A stretch of 64,000 bases of DNA. It comes from Aphidius gifuensis (lineage: Eukaryota; Arthropoda; Insecta; Hymenoptera; Braconidae). The notes beneath the pieces were generated by a model that saw nothing but the letters and a program-made list of their open reading frames with translations, was not told the origin of the DNA and did not search any database. The translations under genes were made by a program, and so were the position numbers. Every line of letters starts with the position of its first letter. The first letter of the stretch is position 1. Positions 10,915 through 24,132 of this stretch are shown one piece after another. The stretch lies in assembly GCF_014905175.1 (NCBI RefSeq), contig NC_057789.1:22998555-23062554 (forward strand), written 5' to 3'.

Positions 10915-11099
10915 CTACTGTGAGGCTTGGAATTAACGATTGTCACAGGCTTGGTACAAGCCTAGATTAACAAGTCTTGTGCAATGACTGGAAAAATTCT
11001 CTGTGCCAAGCTAGGCATATTCTAGTCCAACAAGACTAGGAAACACAAGCTTGTAACAAGCCTGGCACGGCCGTTCACCCTTGTAGGATCCTACCTGGG
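10915..11099 (+). mobile_element. End fragment of the AGGCTTG-motif element family
   Basis: It is nearly identical to 29325-29592: AGGCTTGGAATTAACGATTG, repeated CTTG/CAAG motifs, CACGGCCGTTCACCCTTGT and a GGATCCTACCTGGG end. The same terminal motif bounds the complete element at 33474-35264. Confidence 0.65.
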
Positions 11100-11330
11100 T
11101 TCGTATTAGGCTCATATTTTGCGTCTCAAAAAACTTTATCGCCTGCATTGTGGGTTTTTCCCTACATCTCCAATAGTTTTTGAAGAAAAAAAAAAAAACT
11201 TTCAAATAAATGAAAAAAATTTAATATTCGATTTCTTTTCTCAAAAACCATTCAAGGCCAAAAAATAACCCACATTTCCTACAACAGAGCTTTTTAAGAA
11301 CTTTCAATTGAGCCTAATACAATGTTTCTA
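11100..11330 (+). mobile_element. Palindromic MITE, TTCGTATTAGGCTCA termini
   Basis: It starts TTCGTATTAGGCTCA and ends TTGAGCCTAATACAA, an inverted terminal pair. Inside is a TATCGCCTGCATTGTGG block, a CAATAGTTTTTGA block and A/T runs. It is one of at least five copies in the window and inserted right at the end of the AGGCTTG fragment. Confidence 0.7.
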
Positions 11331-12734
11331 TCTTCAGTATCCTGAGAGTTATATTATTTTTAATCAATTTTTCAACAATTCAGAAAAATTAGGCAATGAA
11401 TAACTTAACGTAAAATTGAAATAGAGAATTCAATTTCACGACAAAAAAAATTTTCAAAAAAAAAATTGACAAAAATAATCACGACAAAACAAATTTTGAC
11501 TAAAAAAATCACGATGAAAAAAATAACGATAAAAAAAATCACAACAAAAAGTAAAAAAAAAAAAATTTAGACAAAAAATATCTAGTGACTGAGTCAAAGA
11601 TTTGAATGGTTGAAAAAAATTGATAGTAATTGTTTGGCTACAATCACAGCTGAGTAGAAAATCTAGCTTTATAAAAATATAGCTAAATACAAAATCTAGC
11701 TAAGTAAAATGATGTAGATATTGATTGTGTGGCTATTATTAAGGTTAAGTAAAAAATCTACTAGCTGAGTAAAAAATCTAACGGCTTTTTTTTCATTTCA
11801 TATGAGAAAAATAATTTATATGAAATATTAAATTTATTATTTAGAAAAAAAAAAATTTATTATGACGTAATTTTTTTTTAAAATTTTTTCTGTCATGATT
11901 TTTCTTGTCGTGGTTTTTTTCGAGTTTTTTTTGGAAAATTTTTTTTGATATGTAACCAAGAATTCGTAACGGGATCTTATTTTGCGTCGCGAAAAACTCT
12001 ATCGCCCGCATAATCGCCCGGGATAAAATTTTAAGTATAGAAGTGAGTATAGAAATATGAATTTTACCGGTTTCACTCATTTTTTCCCGTAGTTCTAGCT
12101 GTTCTAGGCGTTTGTTGAGACGTTATTGAGCTGTTTACTTCTATACTCCAGACGTTCAAACATTCTCAATTAAAAAATGAGCTGTGGACCAGAATTTTTT
12201 TTCTATGGCCGAGTCTTTTTTATTCTTTGCACCGGTCGAGCCTTGAATCTCTATACACTATCAAGCCTTTAGTTATTATTATTTAACTCAAAAGCGTGTT
12301 AAAAAAAATTCTAAGTTTTTTTCTGGACTTAGAAAAAATGTAGAGATGTCAAAAATTTTATAAGTCTAGAAAAAAACTTAGAATTTTTCAACACCTACAT
12401 TTTTCAAAGTTAAAAAAAAATGTATTTTTTTCAAAGTTTCTTAAAACAGCATGATAGAATGATATCTTTAAAACGATAAATAGTCTATCAATCTAGAGAT
12501 TATAAATAAACAATTGAATATAAATAAACATATATTACTGATTAAATTTAATAAGTTCAGCGTAAATATATTTAATTTTTTTTATATTTAAATATTATTT
12601 TTTTTATTATAATCCAATCTCTCAATTAATAATAAAGTAATCCCGGGAAATAATAATTTTCATTATGATTATAATTTTCCTTAGATAGATTTGCCAATAG
12701 CTTTTTAATTAATTAATTATGGCAAATGATACTT
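11331..12734. other. A+T-rich stretch with short repeats, no gene
   Basis: It contains loose repeats of AATCACGACAAAA (11460-11550) and AGTAAAAAATCTAGCT (11640-11790), and a partial copy of the TATCGCCCGCAT MITE block near 11960-12026. The rest is simple A+T sequence without a supportable coding region. Confidence 0.5.
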
Positions 12735-12737
12735 AGA

Positions 12738-12900
12738 AAATGATGTAACCAAATGAATTAATTAATATATAAGCTAGATTAACTCCACAGCCATTTGACA
12801 CTATAATTTTAATTTAATATATAAAAAAATGCTGTGGAATCAATCTAGCTCGTAAATTGATTTATATATTTATATTAATTCATTTATTTGGCTACACCTT
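12738..12900. repeat. Imperfect 160-bp hairpin
   Basis: The left arm GTAACCAAATGAATTAATTA...CTAGATTAACTCCACAGC pairs with the right arm GCTGTGGAATCAATCTAG...TTAATTCATTTATTTGGCTAC. It could be a small MITE or a transcribed hairpin. The flank 12901-13530 shows no gene. Confidence 0.65.
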
Positions 12901-13530
12901 TTTTAAGGGAAGAAAGTAACTAAATAAATTGATTAACAGTTCAAATTAATTCCTCAATTATTTGCCACAAATATTTTAGTATATTATAGGAAATATTGCA
13001 AATAGTATACAGAGTTTTTTCATCTCGGGTTAATGGTTATAATAAATTATATAATATGACTATTGTTTAATTTTATTATTGGTGTAAAATTGTTTGCAGA
13101 CAAATAGCTGAATATATTCTCATTATAATAACGTACACAGATTCTTACAAACGTTGATTTTATGCTTTATTCTTTGTTGATGATTATATGCTGGCATACA
13201 CTTCAATATATTTATATTTCCATTCTCATTTCCATACTTATTATAATTATATCTATACTATATATATTTTTTTTTAGATAAATCTGTTATTCCATTTCTA
13301 ATAAATTGACTGGTTCTATTATATATTCAAGATTTTGTGGCTTTATTTTTACATAAAAACAAACGCAATTGATGTCAATTACGCTTACTACTGATACTAT
13401 ATTTGTGGGTCGATATCGGTGAATAAAACTCAAAGTTAATTCAGCCTCAGCAGAAAATGGCAAGTAAGTGTTTAATTTTTTTATGACAGCATAATACTGG
13501 GCATTGCAATTTTGTCCACAATGAACACAA

Positions 13531-15963
13531 TCACAATTTGAAATTATAAAAAAAACAGTGAATTATCCCGAAACATTGCTCATTATTTGAATTATATTTA
13601 ACATAATTTGAGTTAGTTTTTCTGGATCGTTTATATAATTCTGATGTACAGAAAATTCCAGACTTGATATATCTGTCGAAAATTCTTATATTTTTATCAC
13701 CAATATCAAATGATTGAATTGCTTGCACGACATCAGGAGTGACTTGATTCATCACTGCCATAGTTCCTACAACTGAAGAATTTTTTGATATTTTGTGAGA
13801 TTTATATTTATTCTCTTGGGGGTTTGTAATTGTCTTATAAAATTTAGCACTTGCACTGTTAGGCTCAAGTTTTGATTGAAATTGTGGCATACTCATGAAA
13901 ATAGATACCCCTTTACATATTTGCAAATCAGCAAATTTGGTTCCAGTCACCAGTGTTTTTAAAACACCATCAGCATTTTCAAAGGGAAAGCAGCTTGTTG
14001 TAAATATAGGTCCAAAGTTAAAAACAGTTGATGACAAATGAAGCAGTTGATGTAGATTTGCTGTCATCTATTCATCACCATACATCAAGGCAAATTGCCT
14101 TACAAAGTCTTCAATAAGTTCCTTTGATAAATTTAGTGATTCTGTTGAAATACTTGACTGATTTATTATGTATATGCCTTTGACAAGCATCATGTAGTGG
14201 TCTAAATAATTACCAGGCATAAATGTTTTTAAGATTGGAACTGAATAGTAAAAAAACCACACTTTCAGCTCACTTGCCTTGAGATACATGAGATTGTCAA
14301 TAATAGCTCTGGGTAATCTTGGTAAAATCAGGTGGAGTAATTTGACGTATAGCTTCATCAACAGTTGTACAGTATTGTTATTCCATCTTTTGATCAAACA
14401 AAATAATCAGCAGTGATCTTACTACACCAAGAAAAACTGCATGCATGGAATCAATTGCTGTTTGACGTAAATAATCATCAGTTATTCGTGATATAATTGG
14501 ATCCTTGACCCCAAATACAGAATCTTTGATAATAGTAGCCTGTGCAGCATAATACTGTTTGTGTTATATCACGAAGTTCTAGTTGTTCTTGAAATGGGTA
14601 TACTCTTGCTAAAGAACCAGGCTGTACAGCTACTGATCTAGCTTTGCATGCTTGACAACCATACTCAAATTATATTGCTTCATATTCAAAAATATTCTTT
14701 GGCAGGAAGGTCTAAAGTGCCACACAAAACTTTGCCTTGGACAAAAACATCTTTGGTTAGCTGGTAGTTTAAATTCAATGCCTTTTTTAAATCATTTTAA
14801 TTCATTGCATACTGATTCAAGATATATAACGAGGGTAGTGGCTTTTGAGCCAACCACAAACCAGCAAAGTATCAAATTTTTCTTTACAGTTCTTTTTCTG
14901 AAAAATGGTAATTTCATTAAGACTTAAAATAAAAAGGCCATATTTCAATTTTGCTCGATTGAAAAAGTGATACACCATCTGTGTTCCAAAATGAATGTAT
15001 TTATCGGGGTTGGATAAAATTCACCTTCTTGGCACCACTCTTTGTAAAATGTACCATCATATACGTCTTCATAATTGTTTATATTTTTCTTTACCCTTTG
15101 AAAACGCCACTTTAACAATTGAGAAAAACCAGGTCGTTTATACAGAGTTTGCAATTGAGGCAGAATTGGAATTTTTATAAAATATACTGCTTTCTTATCA
15201 AAATTTGGATCAACACTGCAAGGCCCACACTTTGAGTTTTTACTGTCAAGTTTTTCATAACATTGTGAGCAGTAAAACTGGCGAGTAAGAGGCGTATGCA
15301 TTGATGGAAAATATTTTTCAAACAAATATAGGCTTTTCTTGCAACGGTTTTGTTCTGGACAATGTAAAGATATTAACTTTAGAAGATGTGATAAAGCTAC
15401 ACCACTCAGTGAAAATCGCATAACAAACGCAAGAGTACAAATCAAACTTTCACCAACTGTAATAGAAGCTCCATCATATAACAGTGGATTTTCATCTGGA
15501 TCATCATCATCATCAGTATCATTATTATCATTATCATCCTCATCACCGCCATCATCATCCTCTCCGTCATCATTATTATCATTATTATCGTCACCATCCT
15601 CTCCATCATTATTATTATTATCATCATCATTATTATTATTATCATCATCATCGTTATCATTATTATCATCATCATCATCATCACTATTATCATCATCATC
15701 ATCATCACTATTATTATCGTCATCATCACCATCATCATCAATATGATCACCATCATTATCATTATTATCATCATCATGTGAAGTAGAACCATCACCACGA
15801 ACTTCATCCTGCTCATTCAAGTCTTCTTCAATAACATCACTGTGTTCGTTTTGTTCTTGTACACCAACGTTTCCATGTTGTTCTTGTTCATAATTACCAT
15901 TATTTTCAAACCTAACATGACTGTCGAGACATCTTCGTTTTTCTCCCAATGATTCGTCACCTA
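13531..15963 (-). pseudogene. CACTA/EnSpm-type transposase (tnp2-like), broken
   Basis: The last exon begins after an acceptor at 15963. The N-terminus is acidic, with a ~75-residue Asp/Asn run coded by GAT/AAT repeats (15480-15780). Then come LLYDGASITV, a zinc-binding YCSQCYEKL...CGPC pair and a long transposase body. That body is traceable across frames through LPAKEY, GCQACK, DSMHAVFLGVV, LPRAI, KASELKVW and HQLLHL. Lesions include a stop after SIEQN (about 14945), frameshifts near 14860, 14700 and 14330, and an in-frame TAG at 14068-14070. An upstream exon seems to end with a GTAAGT donor near 16107. The family call rests on the tnp2-like motif order in animal EnSpm elements. Confidence 0.7.
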
Positions 15964-16403
15964 TAGATAAATATTAAAAATTTCATTGGTTATGTGATAC
16001 AGACGTTAAAAATGTTATTAATTCATCTTCAAAGATACAATAATTATCCTGATGACTGAATCTTTTTTCTAAAATTCTGTTTATCATTTATATAAATGAT
16101 ACTTACACAGGACAGAGGATCTTTGATTATGTATCAGTTCTGGTACTGGTTCTGGTAATGTTGTGAATCACTCAATTTTATTCTTTCGCTACTGTCTGCA
16201 TGAAAACTTCGTCCAAAGACTTGTTTTTATGGGCTTAAAGTGGCTGGGAATACTTTTCATCTTTGATCACTCATTTTTTAAATAATTATTAATACTGTTA
16301 ATCTATTTTTATTGAATATAATTTTATAAGAATAACTAAGTTACTCCAATCCTTATATAGACATGTATATGCACATAAACTGTAATTAAATATTTATTCA
16401 CGA

Positions 16404-16976
<573 letters not shown>

Positions 16977-17310
16977 GTGTTGTATTATTCAATTTTCAAC
17001 TATTTATAATTTATTGATTTCCTTTACTATTAATTTGTTTAATTGTTTCGGGTCATTCTATTTATTTTTATATTGTACCAAGACAGAAAGACTCAACTTA
17101 TTTTTGTGAAACAGGTACCAAGACAGAAAAGAATAGGAATGTATACACAACACGCATGCCCGTGAAGGTTACCTTTGTGTCCACCAAGCGCTACTAGCAA
17201 TACTGCGTCTCAACCACCATGTTGTCATCTGCGAAACAGCCATTTTTAATTAAACTCTGTTCCATGTGCACTCTTTTCACGTGTCATTTAATCTATGTAG
17301 TTGATTAAAA

Positions 17311-19447
17311 ATGTATTACCTTTTTTGGTTTAGTAAAGATAAAAAACTTATATTGCTAAAGAAGATGAAATTAATTCAACAGATGCAAAAATAATTAATA
17401 AAAATTATCAAGTGACATATGGTGGAAGACTATGGGAAGGAAAGCTTTTGTGCAAATCTAGTAAGTAAACTAACCTCACTTTTTTAGAAAGACTAAATAT
17501 GTCTTTTTCAAGACATTTTCTTTTGAGGATTTGATTATTCGTTTTAAAAATTTAATTTAATTTAATTTTATATATTTTGTGGTTTTTTATTTTCATATTT
17601 CAGAGCTTAAAAATGGCCTTTAAAATATGCCAGTTTCGGAAAATGGTGAATTGTTAACTTCTCATCTGAACGTAGTTGATACAAATAAAATAAAAAAATG
17701 TACAAGTGAATTGAAAAAAATAAACAAATCGGTGAAGCGAAGACGCATAGAAAATGAACGAAAATACGATGAAAATTCTATGCTTACTGAATATGAGGAT
17801 GATCAACAACAAAAAAAAATCTAAAATAAAAAGCAAAGAAATTCCATTAAATAATAATTACAACGACGACATTCAACAACAGAATAAATTTAAAATAAAC
17901 AGTAATGATAATGACAATGAGGATGATGTTCAACAACAAAAAAAATCTAAAATAAAAAGCAAAGAAATTCCATTAATTAATAATTACAACGACGACATTC
18001 AACAACAGAATAAATCTAAAATAAACAGTAATGATAATGACAATGAGGATAATGTTCAACAAAAAAAAAGTTTCGGAATAAAAAACAGAGAAATTTCGGC
18101 CACAGTTGAAGTAAATATAAATAAACAAACAGCTCATGAAAAATTAGATTTGGATGATGATTATGATCTTGTAGAAAATGATGAACACAACAGCAACTTC
18201 GAAAAAGGATCAAACAGTGGAGCCTCACCAACGTTTTCTATCAATGATATTTACAGTTTGTGTTAAAAAATTTTCTTTCTAGATATTTAAATTAAATACA
18301 TTTCTATGTATTCATAATAATTTTTTTTTTATAGTTACTGATGACATGATCCGAATTCAAGAACAGTATTTGAATTATTTAAAATACAAAAAGTTATGCC
18401 AGGATGAAGAATCAATGAATATCAACCACAATGGAATCATGAAAAAATCCATCACCATCCCCAAGTGGAAAAAAGTTGATAGCTCAAAGGTAATAATTAA
18501 AATTAGATTATTTTTATTTCTTACATTGAATATAATATTTCAGTTTTAATATTTGACATTTCTCATATATAGAAAGAATTAATATCTGGAAAAGGTGTGT
18601 GGATAAGTATTTCTGGGTTAGAAGAGTACGAAGAAGTATCAAAAAATGATCCAGCCAGACTTGTTCGATTAATTTTGAAAGATCTTATTGGAACAAACAC
18701 ATTAAAAAATTTATCAGCTCTTGGTACCCGTAATCGACCTGGAATTGATAATGACGTCCGAGAAACTCTACAAAGTAAGTATATTTAAGGAATAATTTTT
18801 TTAAGATATAAAATGAAAATCTAATGAAAAAAATTTTTTTTTTAGAATACATTCAACAAAAGTTTTTCCCAGGAAAAAAACCATGGCCTCAATTTAATGA
18901 AACAATAAATCAAATGTGTCAAAATATTAGATCCGATCACAAAAAAACAACTAAAAGACCTAATCAGAACCAGAAAGAATCAACTTCAAGTGAAGTTGAA
19001 ATTGATAATAAAGAGTCAAATGATAACAAAACAATTAGTTCTCTTAAGAAGGCTTCATCTCATTCAACACCTCTGATCACTTTAGTACGAAGAATATCCA
19101 ATGGTTACGCTGCCCATCTGCCAACGTTCTCGAGGTCTGGAGGTCAATCGACTACAAAATTCAATCCAAGCAAGAGTGTAAATTCATCAATATCAAATAA
19201 ACCTGTTGTTATAAATACAAAGCAAAGTACCAATTCTGGACCACTTGAAGTTTCAACATCAGTTATAAGTCCATTTAAGACTCAACCAGTTATAAATTCA
19301 TCAATATCAAATAAACCTGTTGATATAAATACAAAGCAAAGTACCAATTCTGGACCACTTGAAGTTTCAACATCAGTTATAAGTCCATTTGAGACCGCGG
19401 TTTTTTTTTTTCTATCTTCAATATTTTTTGAGGAAAAAATACAATAA
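17311..19447 (+). pseudogene. BEN-domain protein gene, five exons, with lesions
   Basis: Exons are about 17311-17460, 17604-18254, 18335-18489, 18573-18774 and 18846-19447. The last three introns have GT-AG ends, and the final two junctions keep the frame. Exon 1 codes a short N-terminal module (YQVTYGGRLWEGKLL). Exon 2 has two tandem ~42-residue acidic/Gln-rich repeats. Exons 4-5 carry the BEN domain (DPARLVRLILKDLIG...ETLQ | KYIQQKFF), a DNA-binding fold. The C-terminus has two copies of a ~45-residue Ser/Thr-rich repeat. Damage: a frameshift near 17345, TAA at 17621-17623 and an A-run frameshift near 17816. BEN proteins commonly travel with insect transposons, and the divergent pairing with the transposase supports that here. 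Confidence 0.65.
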
Positions 19448-19549
19448 ACATGAAAATTTTCTTTTGAATAATGTTATTATTAATAAACCGTAAAATTCTC
19501 TAAAAAACCATAATTTCATTATATCTGAGGAATTAAGACACCCATGGCC

Positions 19550-19625
19550 CTAGCCGGAGTATTGAAAATTTTTAATTTTCAACGAGTAACGTGGGCCACA
19601 CGCTCCAACAAACGTTACCATATTT
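19550..19625 (-). repeat. CCGGAGT-TTGAAAAT-TTTTCAA motif, copy 1
   Basis: GCCGGAGTATTGAAAATTTT then TAATTTTCAACGAGTAACG, followed by GGGCCACACGCTCCAAC. Close copies occur at 31852, 40455 and, reversed, at 62815. Otherwise 19448-20258 shows no gene. Confidence 0.6.
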
Positions 19626-20258
19626 TTTTGAAGTGAAACTTCTTTACGGAGGGTAGCAAAAAAATTCGAGGCCCTGCTAGCGTTACGCGCTCTAAACATA
19701 CTCTGGCGTTTACTCTCGCGTTTACTCTCTCGTATACTCTCTTGTAGACGTTCTCTCATTTCTGCTATACTCTGCTATACGCTCGGTCGCAAGCGGATAA
19801 AGAGAGGAGAATTACATAGAGAGAAGGGAAGCCGGCAAGCATTATACATGCACTATATATAGCGTATAAACTTGGAGCGTCAGCTGCTATGTGTGTATGC
19901 GTGTGCGACTTTTTGTTTGTTTATTTATTTAAATATTATTAAACAGTTCAACTGAGTTTAATACTTAAATAATTGATTTTTAAAAAAAATTCATTTGAAC
20001 GTATCAAGCAATAGTTATCTCGCGGGTTTAAAGAATCATTATTATAATAACAATAAAATTATTATAAATATATATAAATGATAATTATAACAACAATAAT
20101 TTTGATAATATTACCAATTATTCACAATAGTATTGATATCAATAATAATATCTATAATAATAATATTTTGAATATCAATACTAATAATTATCAATATTTA
20201 TATATGAATGTTATTGTCAATATTATTATTCATATAATTAATATCACTGATAGTATCA

Positions 20259-20812
20259 ATTATATCGTCGCATTAAAGAATGAAGGGCGTAAGTGCCAAA
20301 AACGTCAATTTTAAAGGAAAAGGAAAAGGGCGTAAGTGCAAATTTATAAATTTTCGGGTTTTTCATCTAATTTTAATACTTAAAAAAGCGAAAATGGGCG
20401 TAACAACCTTTGATAAAGGATAAAGCGTATGTCAAGGATTTACGCCTTTCGTTATCAAAATAATTTTGATAAAGATGAAGGGCATACTTTCAATTTTATT
20501 TGAAATTCATTTAATGGCAGGATTTTTTAAATTATTGATTGTTTACTGATAATTATACATAATTTATTATCAATAAGAAAAACATAAAAATAATTACAAA
20601 TCTTCATCTTTTATTAAAAATGATTTTGAGAATGGAAGAAAGGCGTAAGTCCCTGAACATACGCACTTTTTTTTTTCTTTAAGCCTTAAAATTGGATGCA
20701 AAGCCCGAAAATTTATAAATTCGCACTCACGCCCTTTTTCTTTTAGAAAAAAAAAAATTCCTAAAAATGGCACTTACGCCCTTTTTCCATTAATGTGACG
20801 ATATAAATAATA
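20259..20812. mobile_element. Foldback element with AGGGCGTAAGTGC arms
   Basis: The left arm (TATCGTCGCATTAA, then GGGCGTAAGTGCC, then GGGCGTAAGTGCAAATTTAT) is inverted on the right (TTTATAAATTCGCACTCACG, GGCACTTACGCCC, TTAATGTGACGATA). The arms are about 90 bp. Direct copies of a ~90-bp ATAATAATATT...CAATACTAATAATTAT segment flank it (20150-20230 and 20812-20920). Confidence 0.7.
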
Positions 20813-20901
20813 AAGTTTATAATAATAATATTCGAAATATAAATACTAATAATTATTATTAACTAATAATATTTATATTTGAATATTATTGTCAGTATTA
20901 A

Positions 20902-20935
<34 letters not shown>

Positions 20936-21047
20936 ATTCAGCGTGACATTACTCTGAAAGAAGTTTCACTTCCCCCGCGCGTACTCGCAACACGCTAATT
21001 TTTTTTTTTTTTTATTATTTAATGCTACATTATAAAACGTGTTGCTA

Positions 21048-23074
21048 CACGGTGGAAAAAAAACGACAAATATTGTTGAGAAAACAGGACAAAAATTGTC
21101 GTGCCGCACAACAAAGTAGAGGCGAAGTTGAAACTCTATAATATTTGTTCTGCCGGTAGTACAGTTTTTGTTCATCTGGCAGAGTAATAATTACAGTGCT
21201 GTTTAACAAAATTTGTCATGCTCCAAACAAAAATTAATAGACATACAACAAAATTTGTTATGCTCCAAACAAAAACTGTTGAACATACAACAATTTTTGT
21301 ATTTAGTTTAATAATTTTTATTATTCCACATAACAAAAATTCTAAAACCATATTAAATTTTTTTTTTTTTCAAAATTACGAAATAAATTTTCATTATGAT
21401 AATTAAAAAGAAGAAGGAAAACAATTAAGGAACAAATTAATTCAAATTAATGCTTTGATTTATTTTTCATATTCATAATTATTAAAGATTAAAATAAAAA
21501 ATCTCTGCATTAAAATGACAGATGCAGGTTATGTTTGTCATTTTCATATAATTTCATACTTTATTGTTGATGTGATTTGTTAAATATCAAGTTTGGTTAT
21601 TTATCTAGTTGTAAAATATTTTAGTTTATAATTCAATGATTAAAATGTTATTAAAACTTGACATCTTGGGATTAATTAATTTATTTTCAAAACGTCAGTC
21701 ACACCAAAGCTGATCTCAACTTAGACTGACTTAGAAAATTCCACACAATGTCATGTAGATATACTGAGGCACACGAACAAGACCGAGTCTTACCGATAAC
21801 ACCCGAAAATCAAATTGTTGTGCAGCACTGTAATATTTGCCTTGAAATTTTATTGAGCAGCCGAACAAATATTATTAAGCAACACAACAAATATTATTGG
21901 ATGGTAAAAATTGTTGTGCAGCTAAATAAAATTTGTTCAACGATACAATAAAATTTGTTGTAGCACAATGTTACGTACCAAGTTGAAAAATAAAAATTTA
22001 ACTATGAAATAACAAGAAAAAGAAAGAATATGTAAAATCAAAATTAAATAACCAAATAATCATAGAATAATTAAAATAAATCAACTTGGTATTTCACGTT
22101 AAAATTAAAAATCCTCTTATTTTGTTATTCCTACAGGGTAACTTAGAAATGTGTATGATTGTAGATGTACCTTGATGTAAGAATAATCCAGAAACAATTG
22201 TTGAGAGCGTGTCAATCTGATGGTCATACTGTTGATGTTTGTAGTCTCGAATAATCCAAACGGTAAAATAAACTCGAAGCACAGAAAACAACACCCCGGA
22301 GAAATGTCACAGTCAATAATTTTTATATAGAATTAGGAAGGTTAAATAACACAGGAAATAATAATTTATCACCAGTTAATTAGTTTAAATTCACTCGAAA
22401 AATGTTATTTATTTAAAACGTAAAATTCAATTGATTTTTATTTTATTACATCAAGATGTAATTGATTTAATTTTAATTTTTAATTTTAAATTTTCATTTA
22501 GTTTCAATGATTTGAATAGAACGAAAGTTGTCATAAAAGAGTGACGCTCCTTAATATTAAAATAAAATTATTACCATAAAAATTTAATTATTAGGTAGGG
22601 ATGAAAAGTGGTACCATAGTTGAACCAATCGGATTCAATGGTTCCCATAGTAGTCAGCATATTCAATTTGTTTAAACAATTTAATAAATAATAATCTAGC
22701 AACTTCAACGGATGTGGCGTCTCGCGTTGCAGAGGTGACTTTGAAAACTGCTTACCAAAATTTATATAAAAAAAAAGAAAAAAATAATTTGTTTTATAAA
22801 AACGCAAAATTTGAATTTAATTCCGTGTGAAAAAAAAAAATAAAAAAAAATAAAAAAAGAAAATTTTTATTGCTTGATCAGCATCCGTTGAATTTAATAA
22901 ATTATTATTTATTATCGATTATTAATTATTATTTATACCAAGACGTAACAACAACAAATTTTGTTTAACGATAGAACAATTTTTGTTGCAGCACAACAAA
23001 AAGCGACAGGATAGGATTTCGCCTCTAGTTTGTTGTGCTCTCACAACAATTTTTGTGGTTTTTTTTTCTCAGTG
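21048..23074. mobile_element. 2-kb TIR element built from ACAACAAATTTTGTTG motifs
   Basis: The ends CACGGTGGAAAA and TTTTTTCTCAGTG are inverted and flanked by TA on both sides, as in Tc1/mariner-like insertions. Inside each end lies the inverted pair AACAAAGTAGAGGCGAA / TTCGCCTCTAGTTTG. ACAACAAWTTTTGTT motifs in both orientations fill the outer kilobases. No transposase is coded, so it is non-autonomous. Confidence 0.7.
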
Positions 23075-23692
23075 TACAAGAGTGCGTTACTATTATTTTC
23101 TCCAGAAAATTTTAGGATATATCCTGGACATATCTTGGATATATACTGAATACGCCATTTGGATATATCCAGGATATATATTTTTTCGTGGGGGTAAATT
23201 TGTTCAACAAATATATACGCATACAAATATATTTTGTATGAACGTTATGTTTAAAAATAAAAAAAAGAATAAGTAACTTGACGGTATTAAATGAAAATGT
23301 ACTACATATTTGTTTAATTGCAATAATAAATAAAAACACTGGTCTTGTGTATTATCTGTATTATCATGTTTAATTTTGTTAAGTTGAAATTTAAGGAAAA
23401 AATAGACGCCGAAAACAAATCTGTTTATGAAATTAAAAATTAAGTGGAGGTACTTTTTCTAAAAGTACGTTCCTCCCACTCCATGAGGTACTTTTCTAAA
23501 GTCTCTTGTGGTAATCTGAAGCCAACTTTTATATTTTTAGTATTGAAATAATGCGGGAATCATTCATTATATATATATCAATGTATCGCCGAATATCGCA
23601 CATTCCATTTTTTCAATAATTATATATAAATAGATATCAAAGAGCTTTCAAAAATTGCACAGACTGAGAACACATCAGAGATCTAAGAGATT
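23075..23692. other. Gene-free interval with GGATATATCC palindromes
   Basis: Five or so GGATATATCC-like palindromes lie at 23113-23182 and a GGTACTTTTTCTAAAAGTAC hairpin at 23455-23475. No coding region is supported. Confidence 0.5.
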
Positions 23693-24132
23693 AATTGAAA
23701 GATCAAACGAGGCCGCCGAAGGCGGCCGAAGTTCGATCGTAATTATACGAGTGCCTCGTTCGAGATGATTACAGTGTAATTGCCTACTGACCGCTAGAGT
23801 CCGCCACTTTTTAGATACCAAAAGCAAAATCTATATATCGATATATCGACCTATATGTCTACATTACTCCCTGACTTCATTTAGTTAAGAGCCCAAGTAT
23901 CAAAACAGATGATTACTGGGTAGGGAAAAATTTTAATAATTTATAATTAATTAATAATTAATTATGGGAGGGCTGTAATCATCTCGAACGAGGCACTCGT
24001 ATAATTACGATCGAACTTCGGCCGCCTTCGGCGGCCTCGTTTGATCTTTCAATTATACTTCATGCCTCGTTCTCGAGATTACAATGTAGATCTTTAGAGT
24101 TACTTTTGATACTTTTTTATCAAATAATTTAT

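Noticed and set aside
10758..10970. 70-codon frame in the G+C-rich island
   Set aside because: Low-complexity Gly/Arg sequence; no homology features, and it runs into a repeat.
15339..15816. Ser-, His- and Met-rich frames opposite the transposase
   Set aside because: They shadow the GAT/AAT repeat that codes the Asp/Asn tract on the minus strand.
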